Source of the DNA: Macropodus opercularis
Lineage: Eukaryota; Chordata; Actinopteri; Anabantiformes; Osphronemidae
Length of the DNA stretch: 64,000 nt
Direction of reading: 5' to 3'
NCBI GenBank assembly: GCA_030770545.1
Contig: CM061097.1
Location: forward strand, 17,316,501 to 17,380,500
The number at the start of each line of letters is the position of its first letter. Position 1 is the stretch's first letter. Under the pieces are notes generated by a model. The model was given only the letters and a program-made list of their open reading frames with translations, had not been told where the DNA came from and ran no database searches. Below, piece by piece: positions 36,521 to 49,227 of the stretch. The position numbers and the translations under genes are program-made.

Positions 36521-39200
36521 AGGATAAGAGATGCATTAGGTTGCTGTATCTTAATGCAAGAAATTCCAATGAGGTTTTTGTGCTAGATATGATACAAATA
36601 CATCCGTAAAGCAGGCAAACACCTTTAAAATGCATTTAAATCACTTTTACTAAAGTAGTGTTCTTTTGGTATGAAATGCACAGAACAGGCGATTCTAAGC
36701 GTTTTGACACTGTTTCCAGCCTCAGTGATGTTTTAAGTTTCTGCATCTTAATGCAAGCAATTCCAATGAAGTTTTTGTGCTAGATATGATCCAAATACAT
36801 CCCTGAAGCAGGCAAACACCTTTAAAATGCATTTAAATCACTTTTACTAAAGTAGTGTTCTTTTGGTATGAAATGCACAGAACAGGCGTTTCTAAGCGTT
36901 TTGACACTGTTTCCAGCCTCAGTGATGTTTTAAGTTGCTGCATCTTAATGCAAGCAATTCCAATCAAGTTTTTGTGCTAGATATGATCCAAATACATCCC
37001 TGAAGCAGGCAAACACCTTTAAACAGGCGATTCTACGCGTTTTGACACTGTTTCTAGCCTCAGTGATGCTTTCAGTTGCTGCATCCTAATGCAAGCAATG
37101 CTGATGAAGTTTTTGTGCTAGATATGATCCAAATACATCCCTGAGGCAGGTAAACACCTTTAAAATGCATTTAAATCACTTTGACCAAAGTAGTGTTCTT
37201 TTGGTCTGAAATGCACAGAACAGGCGATTCTAAGCGTTTTGGCACTGTTTCCAGCCTTAGAGATGCATTAGGCTGCTGTATCCTAATGCAAGCAATGCTG
37301 ATGAAGTTTTTGTGCTAGATATGATCCAAATACATCCCTGAAGCAGGTAAACACCTTTAAAATGCATTTAAATCACTTTGACCAAAGTAGTGTTCTTTTG
37401 GTCTGAAATGCACAGAACAGGCGATTCTAAGCGTTTTGGCACTGTTTCCAGCCTTAGAGATGCATTAGGCTGCTGTATCCTAATGCAAGCAATTCCAATG
37501 AAGTTTTTGTGCTAGATATGATCCAAATACATCCCTGAAGCAGGCAAACACATTTAAAATGCAGTAAAATCACATTCACTAAGGTAGTGTTCTTTTGGTC
37601 TGAAATGCACAGAACAGGCGATTCTAAGCGTTTTGGCACTGTTTCCAGGCTTAGAGATGCATTAGGCTGCTGTATCTGAATGCAATCAATTCCAATGAAG
37701 TTTTTGTGCTAGATATGATACAAATACATCCCTAAAGCAGGCAAACACCTTTAAAATGCATTTAAATCACTTTGACTAAAGTAGTGTTCTTTTGGTATGA
37801 AATGCACAGAACAGGCGATTCTAAGCGTTTTGGCACTGTTTCCAGCCTTAGAGATGCATTAGGCTGCTGTATCCTAATGCAAGCAATTCCAATGAAGTTT
37901 TTGTGCTAGATATGATCCAAATACATCCCTGAAGCAGGCAAACACCTTTAAAATGCATTTAAATCACTTTTACTAAAGTAGTGTTCTTTTGGTATGAAAT
38001 GCACAGAACAGGCGATTCTAAGCGTTTTGGCACTGTTTCAAGGATAAGAGATGCATTAGGTTGCTGTATCTTAATGCAAGAAATTCCAATGAGGTTTTTG
38101 TGCTAGATATGATACAAATACATCCCTAAAGCAGGCAAACACCTTTAAAATGCATTTAAATCACTTTTACTAAAGTAGTGTTCTTTTGGTATGAAATGCA
38201 CAGAACAGGCGATTCTAAGCGTTTTGACACTGTTTCCAGCCTCAGTGATGTTTTAAGTTTCTGCATCTTAATGCAAGCAATTCCAATGAAGTTTTTGTGC
38301 TAGATATGATCCAAATACATCCCTGAAGCAGGCAAACACCTTTAAAATGCATTTAAATCACTTTTACTAAAGTAGTGTTCTTTTGGTATGAAATGCACAG
38401 AACAGGCGTTTCTAAGCGTTTTGACACTGTTTCCAGCCTCAGTGATGTTTTAAGTTGCTGCATCTTAATGCAAGCAATTCCAATCAAGTTTTTGTGCTAG
38501 ATATAATCCAAATACATCCCTGAAGCAGGCAAACACCTTTAAACAGGCGATTCTACGCGTTTTGACACTGTTTCTAGCCTCAGTGATGCTTTCAGTTGCT
38601 GCATCCTAATGCAAGCAATGCTGATGAAGTTTTTGTGCTAGATATGATCCAAATACATCCCTGAGGCAGGTAAACACCTTTAAAATGCATTTAAATCACT
38701 TTGACCAAAGTAGTGTTCTTTTGGTCTGAAATGCACAGAACAGGCGATTCTAAGCGTTTTGGCACTGTTTCCAGCCTTAGAGATGCATTAGGCTGCTGTA
38801 TCCTAATGCAAGCAATGCTGATGAAGTTTTTGTGCTAGATATGATCCAAATACATCCCTGAAGCAGGTAAACACCTTTAAAATGCATTTAAATCACTTTG
38901 ACCAAAGTAGTGTTCTTTTGGTCTGAAATGCACAGAACAGGCGATTCTAAGCGTTTTGGCACTGTTTCCAGCCTTAGAGATGCATTAGGCTGCTGTATCC
39001 TAATGCAAGCAATTCCAATGAAGTTTTTGTGCTAGATATGATCCAAATACATCCCTGAAGCAGGCAAACACATTTAAAATGCAGTAAAATCACATTCACT
39101 AAGGTAGTGTTCTTTTGGTCTGAAATGCACAGAACAGGCGATTCTAAGCGTTTTGACACTGTTTCCAGCCTCAGTGATGCTTTAAGTTGCTGCATTTTAA
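36521..39200 (+). repeat. HOR of 1520 bp containing a truncated monomer
   Basis: AGGATAAGAG at 36521 recurs at 38041 and the following 1.1 kb matches closely. The unit is eight monomers less 56 bp, because one monomer jumps from CACCTTTAAA straight to CAGGCGATTCTACGCG (about 37020 and 38540). The shared truncation shows the deletion came before the duplication. Confidence 0.85.
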
Positions 39201-40309
39201 TGCAACCAATGCTGGTCAAGTTTTTGTGCTAGATATGATCCAAATACATCCCTGAAGCAGGCAAACACCTTTAAAATGCATTTAAATCACTTTGACTAAA
39301 GTAGTGTTCTTTTGGTATGAAATGCACAGAACAGGCGATTCTAAGCGTTTTGACACTGTTTCCAGCCTCAGTGATGCTTTAAGTTGCTGCATTTTAATGC
39401 AACCAATGCTGATCAAGTTTTTGTGCTAGATATGATCCAAATACATCCCTGAGGCAGGTAAACACCTTTAAAATGCATTTAAATCACTTTGACCAAAGTA
39501 GTGTTCTTTTGGTCTGAAATGCACAGAACAGGCGATTCTAAGCGTTTTGGCACTGTTTCCAGCCTTAGAGATGCATTAGGCTGCTGTATCCTAATGCAAG
39601 CAATTCCAATGAAGTTTTTGTGCTAGATATGATCCAAATACATCCCTGAAGCAGGCAAACACATTTAAAATGCAGTAAAATCACATTCACTAAGGTAGTG
39701 TTCTTTTGGTCTGAAATGCACAGAACAGGCGAATCTAAGCGTTTTGACACTGTTTCCAGCTTCAGTGATGCTTTAAGTTGCTGCATTTTATTGCAACCAA
39801 TGCTGATCAAGTTTTTGTACTAGATATGATCCAAATACATCCCTGAGGCAGGTAAACACCTTTAAAATGCATTTAAATCACTTTTACCAAAGTAGTGTTC
39901 TGTTGGTCTGAAATGCACAGAACAGGCGATTCTAAGCGTTTTGACACTGTTTCCAACCTTAGTGATGCTTTAAGTTGCTGCATCTTAATGCAAGCAATTC
40001 CAATGAAGTTTTTGTGCTAGATATGATACAAATACATCCCTGAAGCAGGCAAACACCTTTAAAATGCACTAAAATCACATTCACTAAGGTAGTGTTCTTT
40101 TGGTATGAAATGCACAGAACAGGCGATTCTAAGCGTTTTGGCACTGTTTCCAGCCTCAGTGATTCTTTAAGTTGCTGCATCCTAATGCAAGCAATGCTGA
40201 TGAAGTTTTTGTGCTAGATATGATCCAAATACATCCCTGAAGCAGGCAAACACCTTTAAAATGCATTTAAATCACTTTGACCAAATTAGTGTTCTTTTGG
40301 TATGAAATG

Positions 40310-43300
40310 CACAGAACAGGCGATTCTACGCGTTTTGGCACTGTTTCCAGCTTTAGAGATGCATTAGTCAGCTGTATCTTAATGCAAGCAATTCCAATGA
40401 AGTTATTGTGCTAGATATGATACAAATACATCCCTAAAGCAGGCAAACACCTTTAAAATGCATTTAAATCACTTTTACCAAAGTAGTGTTCTTTTGGTCT
40501 GAAATGCACAGAACAGGCGATTCTAAGCGTTTTGGCACTGTTTCCAGCTTTAGAGATGCATTAGTCTGCTGTATCTTAATGCAAGCAATTCCAATGAAGT
40601 TTTTGTGCTAGATATGATACAAATACATCCCTGAAGCAGGCAAACACCTTTGAAATGCAGTAAAATCACATTCACTAAGGTAGTGTTCTTTTGGTATGAA
40701 ATGCACAGAACAGGCGATTCTAAGCGTTTTGACACTGTTTCCAGCCTCAGTGATGCTTTTAGTTGCTGCATCTTAATGCAAGCAATGCTGATGAAGTTTT
40801 TGTGCTAGATATTATACAAATACATCCCTGAAGCAGGCAAAAACCTTTAAAATACATTTAATCACTTTGACCAAAGTAGTGTTCTTTTGGTCTGAAATGC
40901 ACAGAACAGGCGATTCTACGCGTTTTGGCACTGTTTCCAGCCTCAGTGATGCTTTAAGTTGCTGCATCTTAATGCAAGCAATGCTGATGAAGTTTTTGTG
41001 CTAGATATGATCCAAATACATCCCTGAAGCAGGCAAACACCTTTAAAATGCATTTAAATCACTTTTACCAAAGTAGTGTTCTTTTGGTATGAAATGCACA
41101 GAACAGGCGATTCTAAGCGTTTTGGCACTGTTTCCAGGCTTAGAGATGCATTAGGTTGCTGTATCTTAATGCAAGCAATTCCAATGAAGTTTTTGTGCTA
41201 GATATGATCCAAATACATCCCTGAAGCAGGCAAACACATTTAAAATGCAGTAAAATCACATTCACTGAGGTAGTGTTCTTTTGGTCTGAAATGCACAGAA
41301 CAGGCGATTCTAAGCGTTTTGACACTGTTTCCAGCCTCAGTGATGCTTTAAGTTGCTGCATCTTAATGCAAGCAATTCCGATGAAGTTTTTGTGCTAGAT
41401 ATGATCCAAATACATCCCTGAAGCAGGCAAACACCTTTAAAATGCATTTAAATCACTTTTACCAAAGTAGTGTTCTTTTGGTCTGAAATGCACAGAACAG
41501 GCGATTCTAAGCGTTTTGACACTGTTTCCAGCCTCAGTGATGCTTTAAGTTGCTGCATCTTAATGCAAGCAATTCCAATCAAGTTTTTGTGCTAGATATG
41601 ATACAAATACATCCCTGATGCAGGTAAACACCTTTAAAATGCATTTAAATCACTTTGACCAAAATAGTGTTCTTTTGGTATGAAATGCACAGAACAGGCG
41701 ATTCTACGCGTTTTGACACTGTTTCCAGCCTCAGTGATGCTTTAAGTTGCTGCATTTTAATGCAAGCAATTCCAATCAAGTTTTTGTGCTAGATATGATA
41801 CAAATACATCCCTGAGGCAGGTAAACACCTTTAAAATGCATTTAATTCACTTTGACCAAGGTAGTGTTCTTTTGGTCTGAAATGCACAGAACAGGCGATT
41901 CTAAGCGTTTTGGCACTGTTTCCAGCTTTAGAGATGCATTAGTCTGCTGTATCTTAATGCAAGCAATTCCAATGAAGTTTTTGTGCTAGATATGATACAA
42001 ATACATCCCTGAAGCAGGCAAACACCTTTGAAATGCAGTAAAATCACATTCACTAAGGTAGTGTTCTTTTGGTATGAAATGCACAGAACAGGCGATTCTA
42101 AGCGTTTTGACACTGTTTCCAGCCTCAGTGATGCTTTTAGTTGCTGCATCTTATTGCAAGCAATGCTGATGAAGTTTTTGTGCTAGATATGATACAAATA
42201 CATCCCTGAAGCAGGCAAATACCTTTAAACTGCATTTAAATTACTCTGATCAAAGTAGTGTTCTTTTGGTATGAAATGCACAGAACAGGCGATTCTACGC
42301 GTTTTGGCACTGTTTCCAGCTTTAGAGATGCATTAGTCAGCTGTATCTTAATGCAAGCAATTCCAATGAAGTTATTGTGCTAGATATGATACAAATACAT
42401 CCCTAAAGCAGGCAAACACCTTTAAAATGCATTTAAATCACTTTTACCAAAGTAGTGTTCTTTTGGTCTGAAATGCACAGAACAGGCGATTCTAAGCGTT
42501 TTGGCACTGTTTCCAGCTTTAGAGATGCATTAGTCTGCTGTATCTTAATGCAAGCAATTCCAATGAAGTTTTTGTGCTAGATATGATACAAATACATCCC
42601 TGAAGCAGGCAAACACCTTTGAAATGCAGTAAAATCACATTCACTAAGGTAGTGTTCTTTTGGTATGAAATGCACAGAACAGGCGATTCTAAGCGTTTTG
42701 ACACTGTTTCCAGCCTCAGTGATGCTTACAGTTGCTGCATCTTAATGCAAGCAATGCTGATGAAGTTTTTGTGCTAGATATTATACAAATACATCCCTGA
42801 AGCAGGCAAAAACCTTTAAAATACATTTAATCACTTTGACCAAAGTAGTGTTCTTTTGGTCTGAAATGCACAGAACAGGCGATTCTACGCGTTTTGGCAC
42901 TGTTTCCAGCCTCAGTGATGCTTTAAGTTGCTGCATCTTAATGCAAGCAATGCTGATGAAGTTTTTGTGCTAGATATGATCCAAATACATCCCTGAAGCA
43001 GGCAAACACCTTTAAAATGCATTTAAATCACTTTTACCAAAGTAGTGTTCTTTTGGTATGAAATGCACAGAACAGGCGATTCTAAGCGTTTTGGCACTGT
43101 TTCCAGGCTTAGAGATGCATTAGGTTGCTGTATCTTAATGCAAGCAATTCCAATGAAGTTTTTGTGCTAGATATGATCCAAATACATCCCTGAAGCAGGC
43201 AAACACATTTAAAATGCAGTAAAATCACATTCACTGAGGTAGTGTTCTTTTGGTCTGAAATGCACAGAACAGGCGATTCTAAGCGTTTTGACACTGTTTC

Positions 43301-44820
43301 CAGCCTCAGTGATGCTTTAAGTTGCTGCATTTTAATGCAACCAATGCTGATCAAGTTTTTGTGCTAGATATGATCCAAATACATCCCTGAGGCAGGTAAA
43401 CACCTTTAAATGCATTTAAATCACTTTTACCAAAGTAGTGTTCTTTTGGTCTGAAATGCACAGAACAGGCGATTCTAAGCGTTTTGACACTGTTTCCAGC
43501 CTCAGTGATGCTTTAAGTTGCTGCATCTTAATGCAAGCAATTCCAATCAAGTTTTTGTGCTAGATATGATCCAAATACATCCCTGAGGCAGGTAAACACC
43601 TTTAAAATGCATTTAAATCACTTTGACCAAAGTAGTGTTCTTTTGGTCTGAAATGCACAAGAACAGGCGATTCTAAGCGTTTTGGCACTGTTTCCAGCCT
43701 TAGAGATGCATTAGGCTGCTGTATCCTAATGCAAGCAATGCTGATAAAGTTTTTGTGCTAGATATGATCCAAATACATCCCTGAAGCAGGCAAACACCTT
43801 TAAAATGCATTTAAATCACTTTTACCAAAGTAGTGTTCTTTTGGTATGAAATGCACAGAACAGGCGATTCTAAGCGTTTTGGCACTGTTTCCAGGCTTAG
43901 AGATGCATTAGGTTGCTGTATCTTAATGCAAGCAATTCCGATGAAGTTTTTGTGCTAGATATGATCCAAATACATCCCTGAAGCAGGCAAACACATTTAA
44001 AATGCAGTAAAATCACTTTTACCAAAGTAGTGTTCTTTTGGTCTGAAATGCACAGAACAGGCGATTCTAAGCGTTTTGACACTGTTTCCAGCCTCAGTGA
44101 TGCTTTAAGTTGCTGCATCTTAATGCAAGCAATTCCAATCAAGTTTTTGTGCTAGATATGATACAAATACATCCCTGATGCAGGTAAACACCTTTAAAAT
44201 GCATTTAAATCACTTTGACCAAAATAGTGTTCTTTTGGTATGAAATGCACAGAACAGGCGATTCTACGCGTTTTGACACTGTTTCCAGCCTCAGTGATGC
44301 TTTAAGTTGCTGCATTTTAATGCAAGCAATTCCAATCAAGTTTTTGTGCTAGATATGATACAAATACATCCCTGAGGCAGGTAAACACCTTTAAAATGCA
44401 TTTAATTCACTTTGACCAAGGTAGTGTTCTTTTGGTCTGAAATGCACAGAACAGGCGATTCTAAGCGTTTTGGCACTGTTTCCAGCTTTAGAGATGCATT
44501 AGTCTGCTGTATCTTAATGCAAGCAATTCCAATGAAGTTTTTGTGCTAGATATGATACAAATACATCCCTGAAGCAGGCAAACACCTTTGAAATGCAGTA
44601 AAATCACATTCACTAAGGTAGTGTTCTTTTGGTATGAAATGCACAGAACAGGCGATTCTAAGCGTTTTGACACTGTTTCCAGCCTCAGTGATGCTTTTAG
44701 TTGCTGCATCTTATTGCAAGCAATGCTGATGAAGTTTTTGTGCTAGATATGATACAAATACATCCCTGAAGCAGGCAAATACCTTTAAACTGCATTTAAA
44801 TTACTCTGATCAAAGTAGTG
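40310..44820 (+). repeat. Overlapping HORs, about 1969 and 2560 bp
   Basis: Monomers at 40550 and 41140 recur at 42519 and 43109 (offset 1969, ten monomers less one base). Those at 41928 recur at 44488 (offset 2560, thirteen monomers less one base). Markers are GCATTAGTCAGCTG (about 40362 and 42331) and AAAACCTTTAAAATACATTT (about 40840 and 42809). Two overlapping periodicities imply successive unequal exchanges. Confidence 0.75.
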
Positions 44821-45056
44821 TTCTTTAGGTCTGAAATGCACAGAACAGGCGATTCTAGGCGTTTTGGCACTGTTTCCAGCCTCAGTCATGCTTTAAGCTG
44901 CTGTATCTTAATGCAAGTAATTCCAATAAAGTTTTTGTGCTAGATATGATCCAAATACATCCCTGAAGCAGGCAAACACCTTTAAAATGCATTAAAATCT
45001 ATTTGCTTAAAGTAGTGTTCTTTTGGTCTGAAATGCACAGAATAGGCGATTCTAAG

Positions 45057-45062
45057 CATATG
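45057..45062. repeat. Possible LINE target duplication, left
   Basis: CATATG lies between GATTCTAAG of the satellite and the T-run of block B. The same hexamer is at 54762-54767 on the other side, after an A-run. It fits a short target-site duplication around a poly(A)-tailed LINE in minus orientation, but six self-complementary bases could be chance. Confidence 0.4.
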
Positions 45063-45089
45063 TTTTTTTTTTTGTTTTTTCCTTTTTTT

Positions 45090-45990
45090 AGTTATTAATT
45101 TATTTTTTTCAAATTTACAAACATCAAGAGACATTACATCAACATCTACTCACAATTGTGTGTTTCTCAGTCAAACAGTGATCTTTGGGCGACATTAAAA
45201 GGTCAGTTCTCTTTTCAGCTGACCCCATCTAGTGTCTCTCAGGTAGTCTTCTTTGAAAGATTTCCCAAGATTTCAAAGACAGTTCGCAGGTTGAGCCGAA
45301 GAGAGTTCTTAAATACCGCCCAGGCATCCAGCCGTTTCCCTTCATACAGTAAGCAATTACTGGAGAGTAGGTTTGCATGGCGTGCCAGTGCCAGTGTTGT
45401 ATTGACTGCCAGCTGATTGACGTTACGAGGGCCACGCGTTACGCCGAAGAGCCATACTCAGTCACTGTTCCTTGGCACGTGAAGTTGCAGGTAGTGAGCA
45501 AACCCCCACACACAATTTTGCAGAATTTTTGTAGCTGGGCACTCAGAGAGCAAATGCTCCAGGGTTTCTCGCTCGTAACCGCATCTGCAGCAGGATTCTG
45601 GAAAGCGGGCTCTATAGATGTGCTGCAGGACAACACCAGAGAGGATCCTTCTGTGTCTGATTTTAAAATCTGTGCTGAAGGTTGATGTAGTCCATCCATG
45701 GGCGATGCTCTGTGCTGGTGAGGAACTCCTTAACTGTCTTGATCCTAATGGTGTTTAAACGGTGTTTACTCTTTATGTGTACGAGCTTCAGACCACCATG
45801 TGAGATGTCGGCTATCAGGGTCCTTTGTGCTACTAGGTTTTGCTTCGCCCTCCATAGAAACCGTGTGATGGCATGGTTCAGCTCCGGTAAAACCACATCG
45901 GGCAGGTCATGCACATGTAATGTGTGGTTGATCTTAGAGCAACTATTTACAGAGCATGTCCAGATGTTAGGAGAAAAAACAGCTCAACAT
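45090..45990 (-). pseudogene. Tx1-like LINE ORF2, C-terminal part (copy B)
   Basis: Copy of 11416-12330. The minus-strand frame 45663-45914 gives HDLPDVVLPELNHAITRFLW and GGLKLVHIKSK, more complete here than in A, where a small change shortens the frame. The Cys/His cluster lies at about 45540-45600. The frame at 45229-45435 covers the C-terminus. Frameshifts separate these parts and the RT core is absent. Confidence 0.7.
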
Positions 45991-46178
45991 GTGAAAAAGT
46001 TAGGGCAGTGCTAAGGTCTAGTAGGGAGTCAGGTTATGTATAGCAGCTGGCCTTAACCCAGGAGCCAGGTCAGACGAGATAGATGAGTTATCAGAGACAC
46101 CCGAAGTTTATTTGAAGGCAGTGAACATTTCAGATAGAGATCCCTGCTGTACAAGTGATCTGCATGTCAGAGGTAGAT

Positions 46179-46751
46179 ATGACCCATAATCCCGCTGGGA
46201 AACCAGTGACGTCATCCAGAGTGAAGGAGGCACGTGAGGATATTCAGCCTGGCAGCCTGGTTGCAGTCATCATCAGTGGTTTGCCACCATCTCAGAGCAA
46301 ACTAAGAGAAGCTGGGAGACTGTGTAACATGTCATGTGATCATTTCACTGGTCATGTGGTGGATGCTGTAACAAAGTTGTTTGCTAATGCCGTCCATCAG
46401 AAGCAGACAAATAAGGAGCCAGCAAACGAACTGGAACACCAGCCGTCGAAGAAGAAGAAGAGGAAAAGACAGGCACTGGTGACCCCTGCTGAACGAGCCC
46501 GAGCGCTTCAGACATCAGCCACGACACCCGTCATGGCTGAGCCCCAGGTGAAATACATCCAGCCAGGATGGTGGACAGGACCTCCAAGGATGAGAGGAGG
46601 GTTTCCTACCGGCCGGGGCAGAGGAGGAAGTGCAGGAGCTGGAAGATGTTACAGCTGTGGAAGACTTGGACATGTAAGAGATCAGTGTCCTACGTGGATT
46701 AGTGGCAAACTCCACCTGAATGAACCAAGGAGACAAAGGCAGAATCCCTGA
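46179..46751 (+). pseudogene. ERV gag-like remnant with CCHC zinc knuckle (copy B)
   Basis: One open frame of about 190 codons, without the one-base loss seen in A. It is part of a longer frame whose ATG at 46155 lies upstream of the gag-like sequence and is probably fortuitous. Features in order: a Lys-rich tract near 46448-46470, a Gly/Arg-rich stretch near 46585-46630, and a C-X2-C-X4-H-X4-C knuckle at 46647-46688. The 5' part present in A at 12500-12677 is deleted, so the remnant lacks its N-terminus. No downstream protease or pol frame is open. Confidence 0.6.
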
Positions 46752-47189
46752 GACGCTGGGATCTGAGGATATTGGCTGTCATCAACATCAGCCTGTGGCC
46801 AGCAGTCGTTGCTGGAAGGAAGACTGTGCCGTCCACGGATTAAAAAAAAAAAAAAAAAGAAGGAAAAGCATTGGCACAGACAAAAATAAAATAAAATAAA
46901 ATAAAAAAAAGAAGAAAATCGCGGTGAAGCAACTGCATGTTGTCAATGACATTCATGATCTTTGCACTTTGCTGACATAGCAGTGGACTTTATCAAAGCA
47001 AGCAACATCACAGCCTGCATGTTCGTCCCACTGCACAGCCCATTATTTAAAGACAGATTCTGAAGATCAGCATTTATTAAAAAAAATAGAAAGAAAGTAT
47101 TTTATCAAGAAAATTCACACATTATCTTTTTAGCAGACCACAAGCTGAGATAGTTAGGCCCCATGACTTGAAAAAAGAAACTAAAAAAA

Positions 47190-47335
47190 TGAACGTGGGT
47201 TCCATCACTTTGATGTCACTGCTGGCTGACAGAGGCCATAAAGCATCTCTGAGTAAGCTTCAATACTGAAAAGACCAAGTGGAGTATTTGGGGAGGTTGA
47301 TCACACAGGGAACTTGCGCTGTGTCACCATCTCGT
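47190..47335 (+). pseudogene. ERV pol-like remnant, short (copy B)
   Basis: Matches 13979-14118 of block A, the first third of the pol-like stretch. It then jumps over 271 bp to sequence matching A from 14390. Stops and frame changes are present as in A. Confidence 0.5.
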
Positions 47336-47339
47336 GTGT

Positions 47340-48600
47340 TGCTCGTTAAACAGACAGCATGAACGGGCCTAAAGGAGGAGTGTGGCAACGTGTGTGTAGC
47401 TCAGAGCATGTTACTCTATGGTTCGACTGCTGGTTGAAGTTAATTGAGTGGCAGAGTTGCGTTAACGATAACAGTATTACACATGTGTGTGTGTGTGCAG
47501 GATTAACATTGCATGAAGCTTTGCTTGAGTGACTAATGGTGACTAATTGATCAGAGATCTCATGAAAATCATGAAAATTAATTTACACTTGAGTGTTTTC
47601 TGCAGGAAAAAATCATGGAACCAGCGTCTACCATCACGAAGGAGGGGGCCCCCTAAGCGACACTGCTGATTCCTTCAGCAGGACAAGTTGCCAAACTGCA
47701 GTTCATTCTGAGCGGGAGGTCTCCCTCCCAGCTCACGTGCACGATAAAACCTGAGCTCATGACATAAAGAACCGACTGACTGACTGAAACAAGGTTCCAC
47801 AGACTGACCATGAGAAATGTCTGACGTTTGTTGGTGTTGTTGTCATATAATGTAATAATTTCCCATATTAGCTCAATCTTAAACCCAAGCAAGGAGCTGG
47901 TTGTTATTCATGACAGGTTCAGCTGTTCCAGACTGAATGTTGTGTTTTTTTTGTAAACCTGGAGCTCACCCTAACAACTTGGGTTCACTCTCTCTAGGGC
48001 ACCGCAGCAGTGGACCCCATCACACCAGCCATCTCTCTAACGTTCACAACTTTCTCCCACAGGTCATGTTAGTATGAGAGGAGGGTGTGGATTGATGCAT
48101 TAACACCCCCATAGGTTTCAGCTGCGATGCATGTGTTGCACTTTTGTCTATGTGCCTCTCAGCTAACTGCTCTCAGGTTAAAGCTGCAGTAACAGTCCAG
48201 GCGCTGGAGTGATCTGGACACAGAGGATTCGTATCCAGGATCGTGTAGAGGAAAAGATTATACCAGATGCCCTTGAGCTATCAGAGCCGATCTCCTAGAA
48301 GTAACCAGTCCGTCATAGAGGGTGGCCGACGCCTCATGTCAGCAGCCTGGGTAACTAATTGCAGGAACCAATCACGGTCAGTAACCAATGAAGAAAACAA
48401 CACTGACTGAGGTTTTAGGGCGACACCAGCATGATGCGATACAGAAGGAAGGAGAAAGGAGACGACCTCAGTGGAGCCATACACGGAACACAAATCGCAG
48501 TGCAGCTCCTATAGACCCTCTGTTCATTGCAAGTATTATAAAGAGGAAATATCGTATAAACGAGGAAAGAAAAAGCTAAGCTACACAGTGACTTGATTAG
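47340..48600. other. Unassigned 3' part of the ERV fragment (copy B)
   Basis: Matches 14390-15547 of block A apart from the extra 97 bp and minor changes. The 63-codon frame at 48388-48579 is the counterpart of 15332-15523. I recognise no gene. Confidence 0.4.
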
Positions 48601-48659
48601 ATGTAAACTGCACCAATATGTTTGTCAATACGTGACCGACATGTGAGGACATTCATATC

Positions 48660-49227
48660 TGCTCCTCTGCTGCTCCTCAGACAGCTTCTTCTCTGTAATA
48701 GCAAACAGGGGTTCAAAATAGTGTGGGGTGATCTCTTGTGACTGAAAGGGGGTTGCATAAAAGTCATGCACTTCCTGTAGTATCTCCGATGGGTCTGTGG
48801 TCGTAGTCCCATCTCCGTTGGTCAATGTCTGGATCATCATGCTCCTCTGCCTGCGCTTTTCCAGGCCCAGGAAATAAGCAGTGCAGCTCTCCCCCTCCGC
48901 CAGGTATCAAGCTCTACTTCTGATTGCAGCTCCTCTACACCGTCCCTTCTCCACATCTTTTAACTGTTCTCTAATGTGTACGTAAGAGTCTATGGAGTAA
49001 TCTGGGGTCGTGTCAATGTTGCTTGCCTCCAGCTCCAGTTGGTCCCTCAGAGCAGCCTCCTCCCACAGCAACTTCCATTTCCGCTCCCTACTGTACTTGA
49101 TGCTGATTGTTCTGACTTTCGTCTTGACATATTCCCACCAACTGGAGACATCCTCTATAAAGGGCAAGTCAGCCGCCATCTTTGTCAGGAGTGCACGTAC
49201 CTTGTCTTGGTAATACTTTTCTGACAA
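48660..49227 (-). pseudogene. Tx1-like LINE ORF2, segment before RT (copy B)
   Basis: Minus-strand frames 48907-49227 and 48625-48840 correspond to 15573-16139. They show the linker after the endonuclease and the TNGDG / DPSEILQEVHDFYAT region before RT motif 1. A frameshift near 48900 separates them. Sequence ends at the ERV junction, so no RT core follows. Confidence 0.7.

Larger units (their letters stand above)
19719..45056 (+). repeat. 197-bp satellite array, central
   Basis: About 128 monomers, 25.3 kb, uninterrupted by other elements. The first monomer is aberrant: it jumps from GGCGATTC to GATTCTA...CATGATCC, missing tens of bases, and the same aberrant monomer starts the right array. 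Subfamily variants include GCAATTCCAATCAAG, GCAATGCTGATGAAG, CACATTCACTAAGG and GCTTAGAGATGCATTAGGCTG. Several local HORs are present. A monomer near 28299 and one near 31053 share a one-T loss in the AGTTTTTGTG run. Minus-strand frames of 60-128 codons across the array are by-products of the repeat. Confidence 0.97.
46010..48600 (+). mobile_element. Endogenous retrovirus fragment in block B
   Basis: Counterpart of 12331-15540, shortened by three deletions that remove the region before the gag-like frame, most of the A-rich spacer and most of the pol-like stretch. LTRs are not identifiable. A 97-bp segment at 47631-47727 that A lacks is bounded by CCAGC repeats. The right edge differs from A: GATTAGATG runs into about 40 bp not found in A, then AGGACATTCATAT. 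Confidence 0.6.

Noticed and set aside
19721..45056. CRISPR-like direct repeat array
   Set aside because: Contiguous 197-bp monomers without unique spacers, in a eukaryotic setting with LINEs and ERVs.
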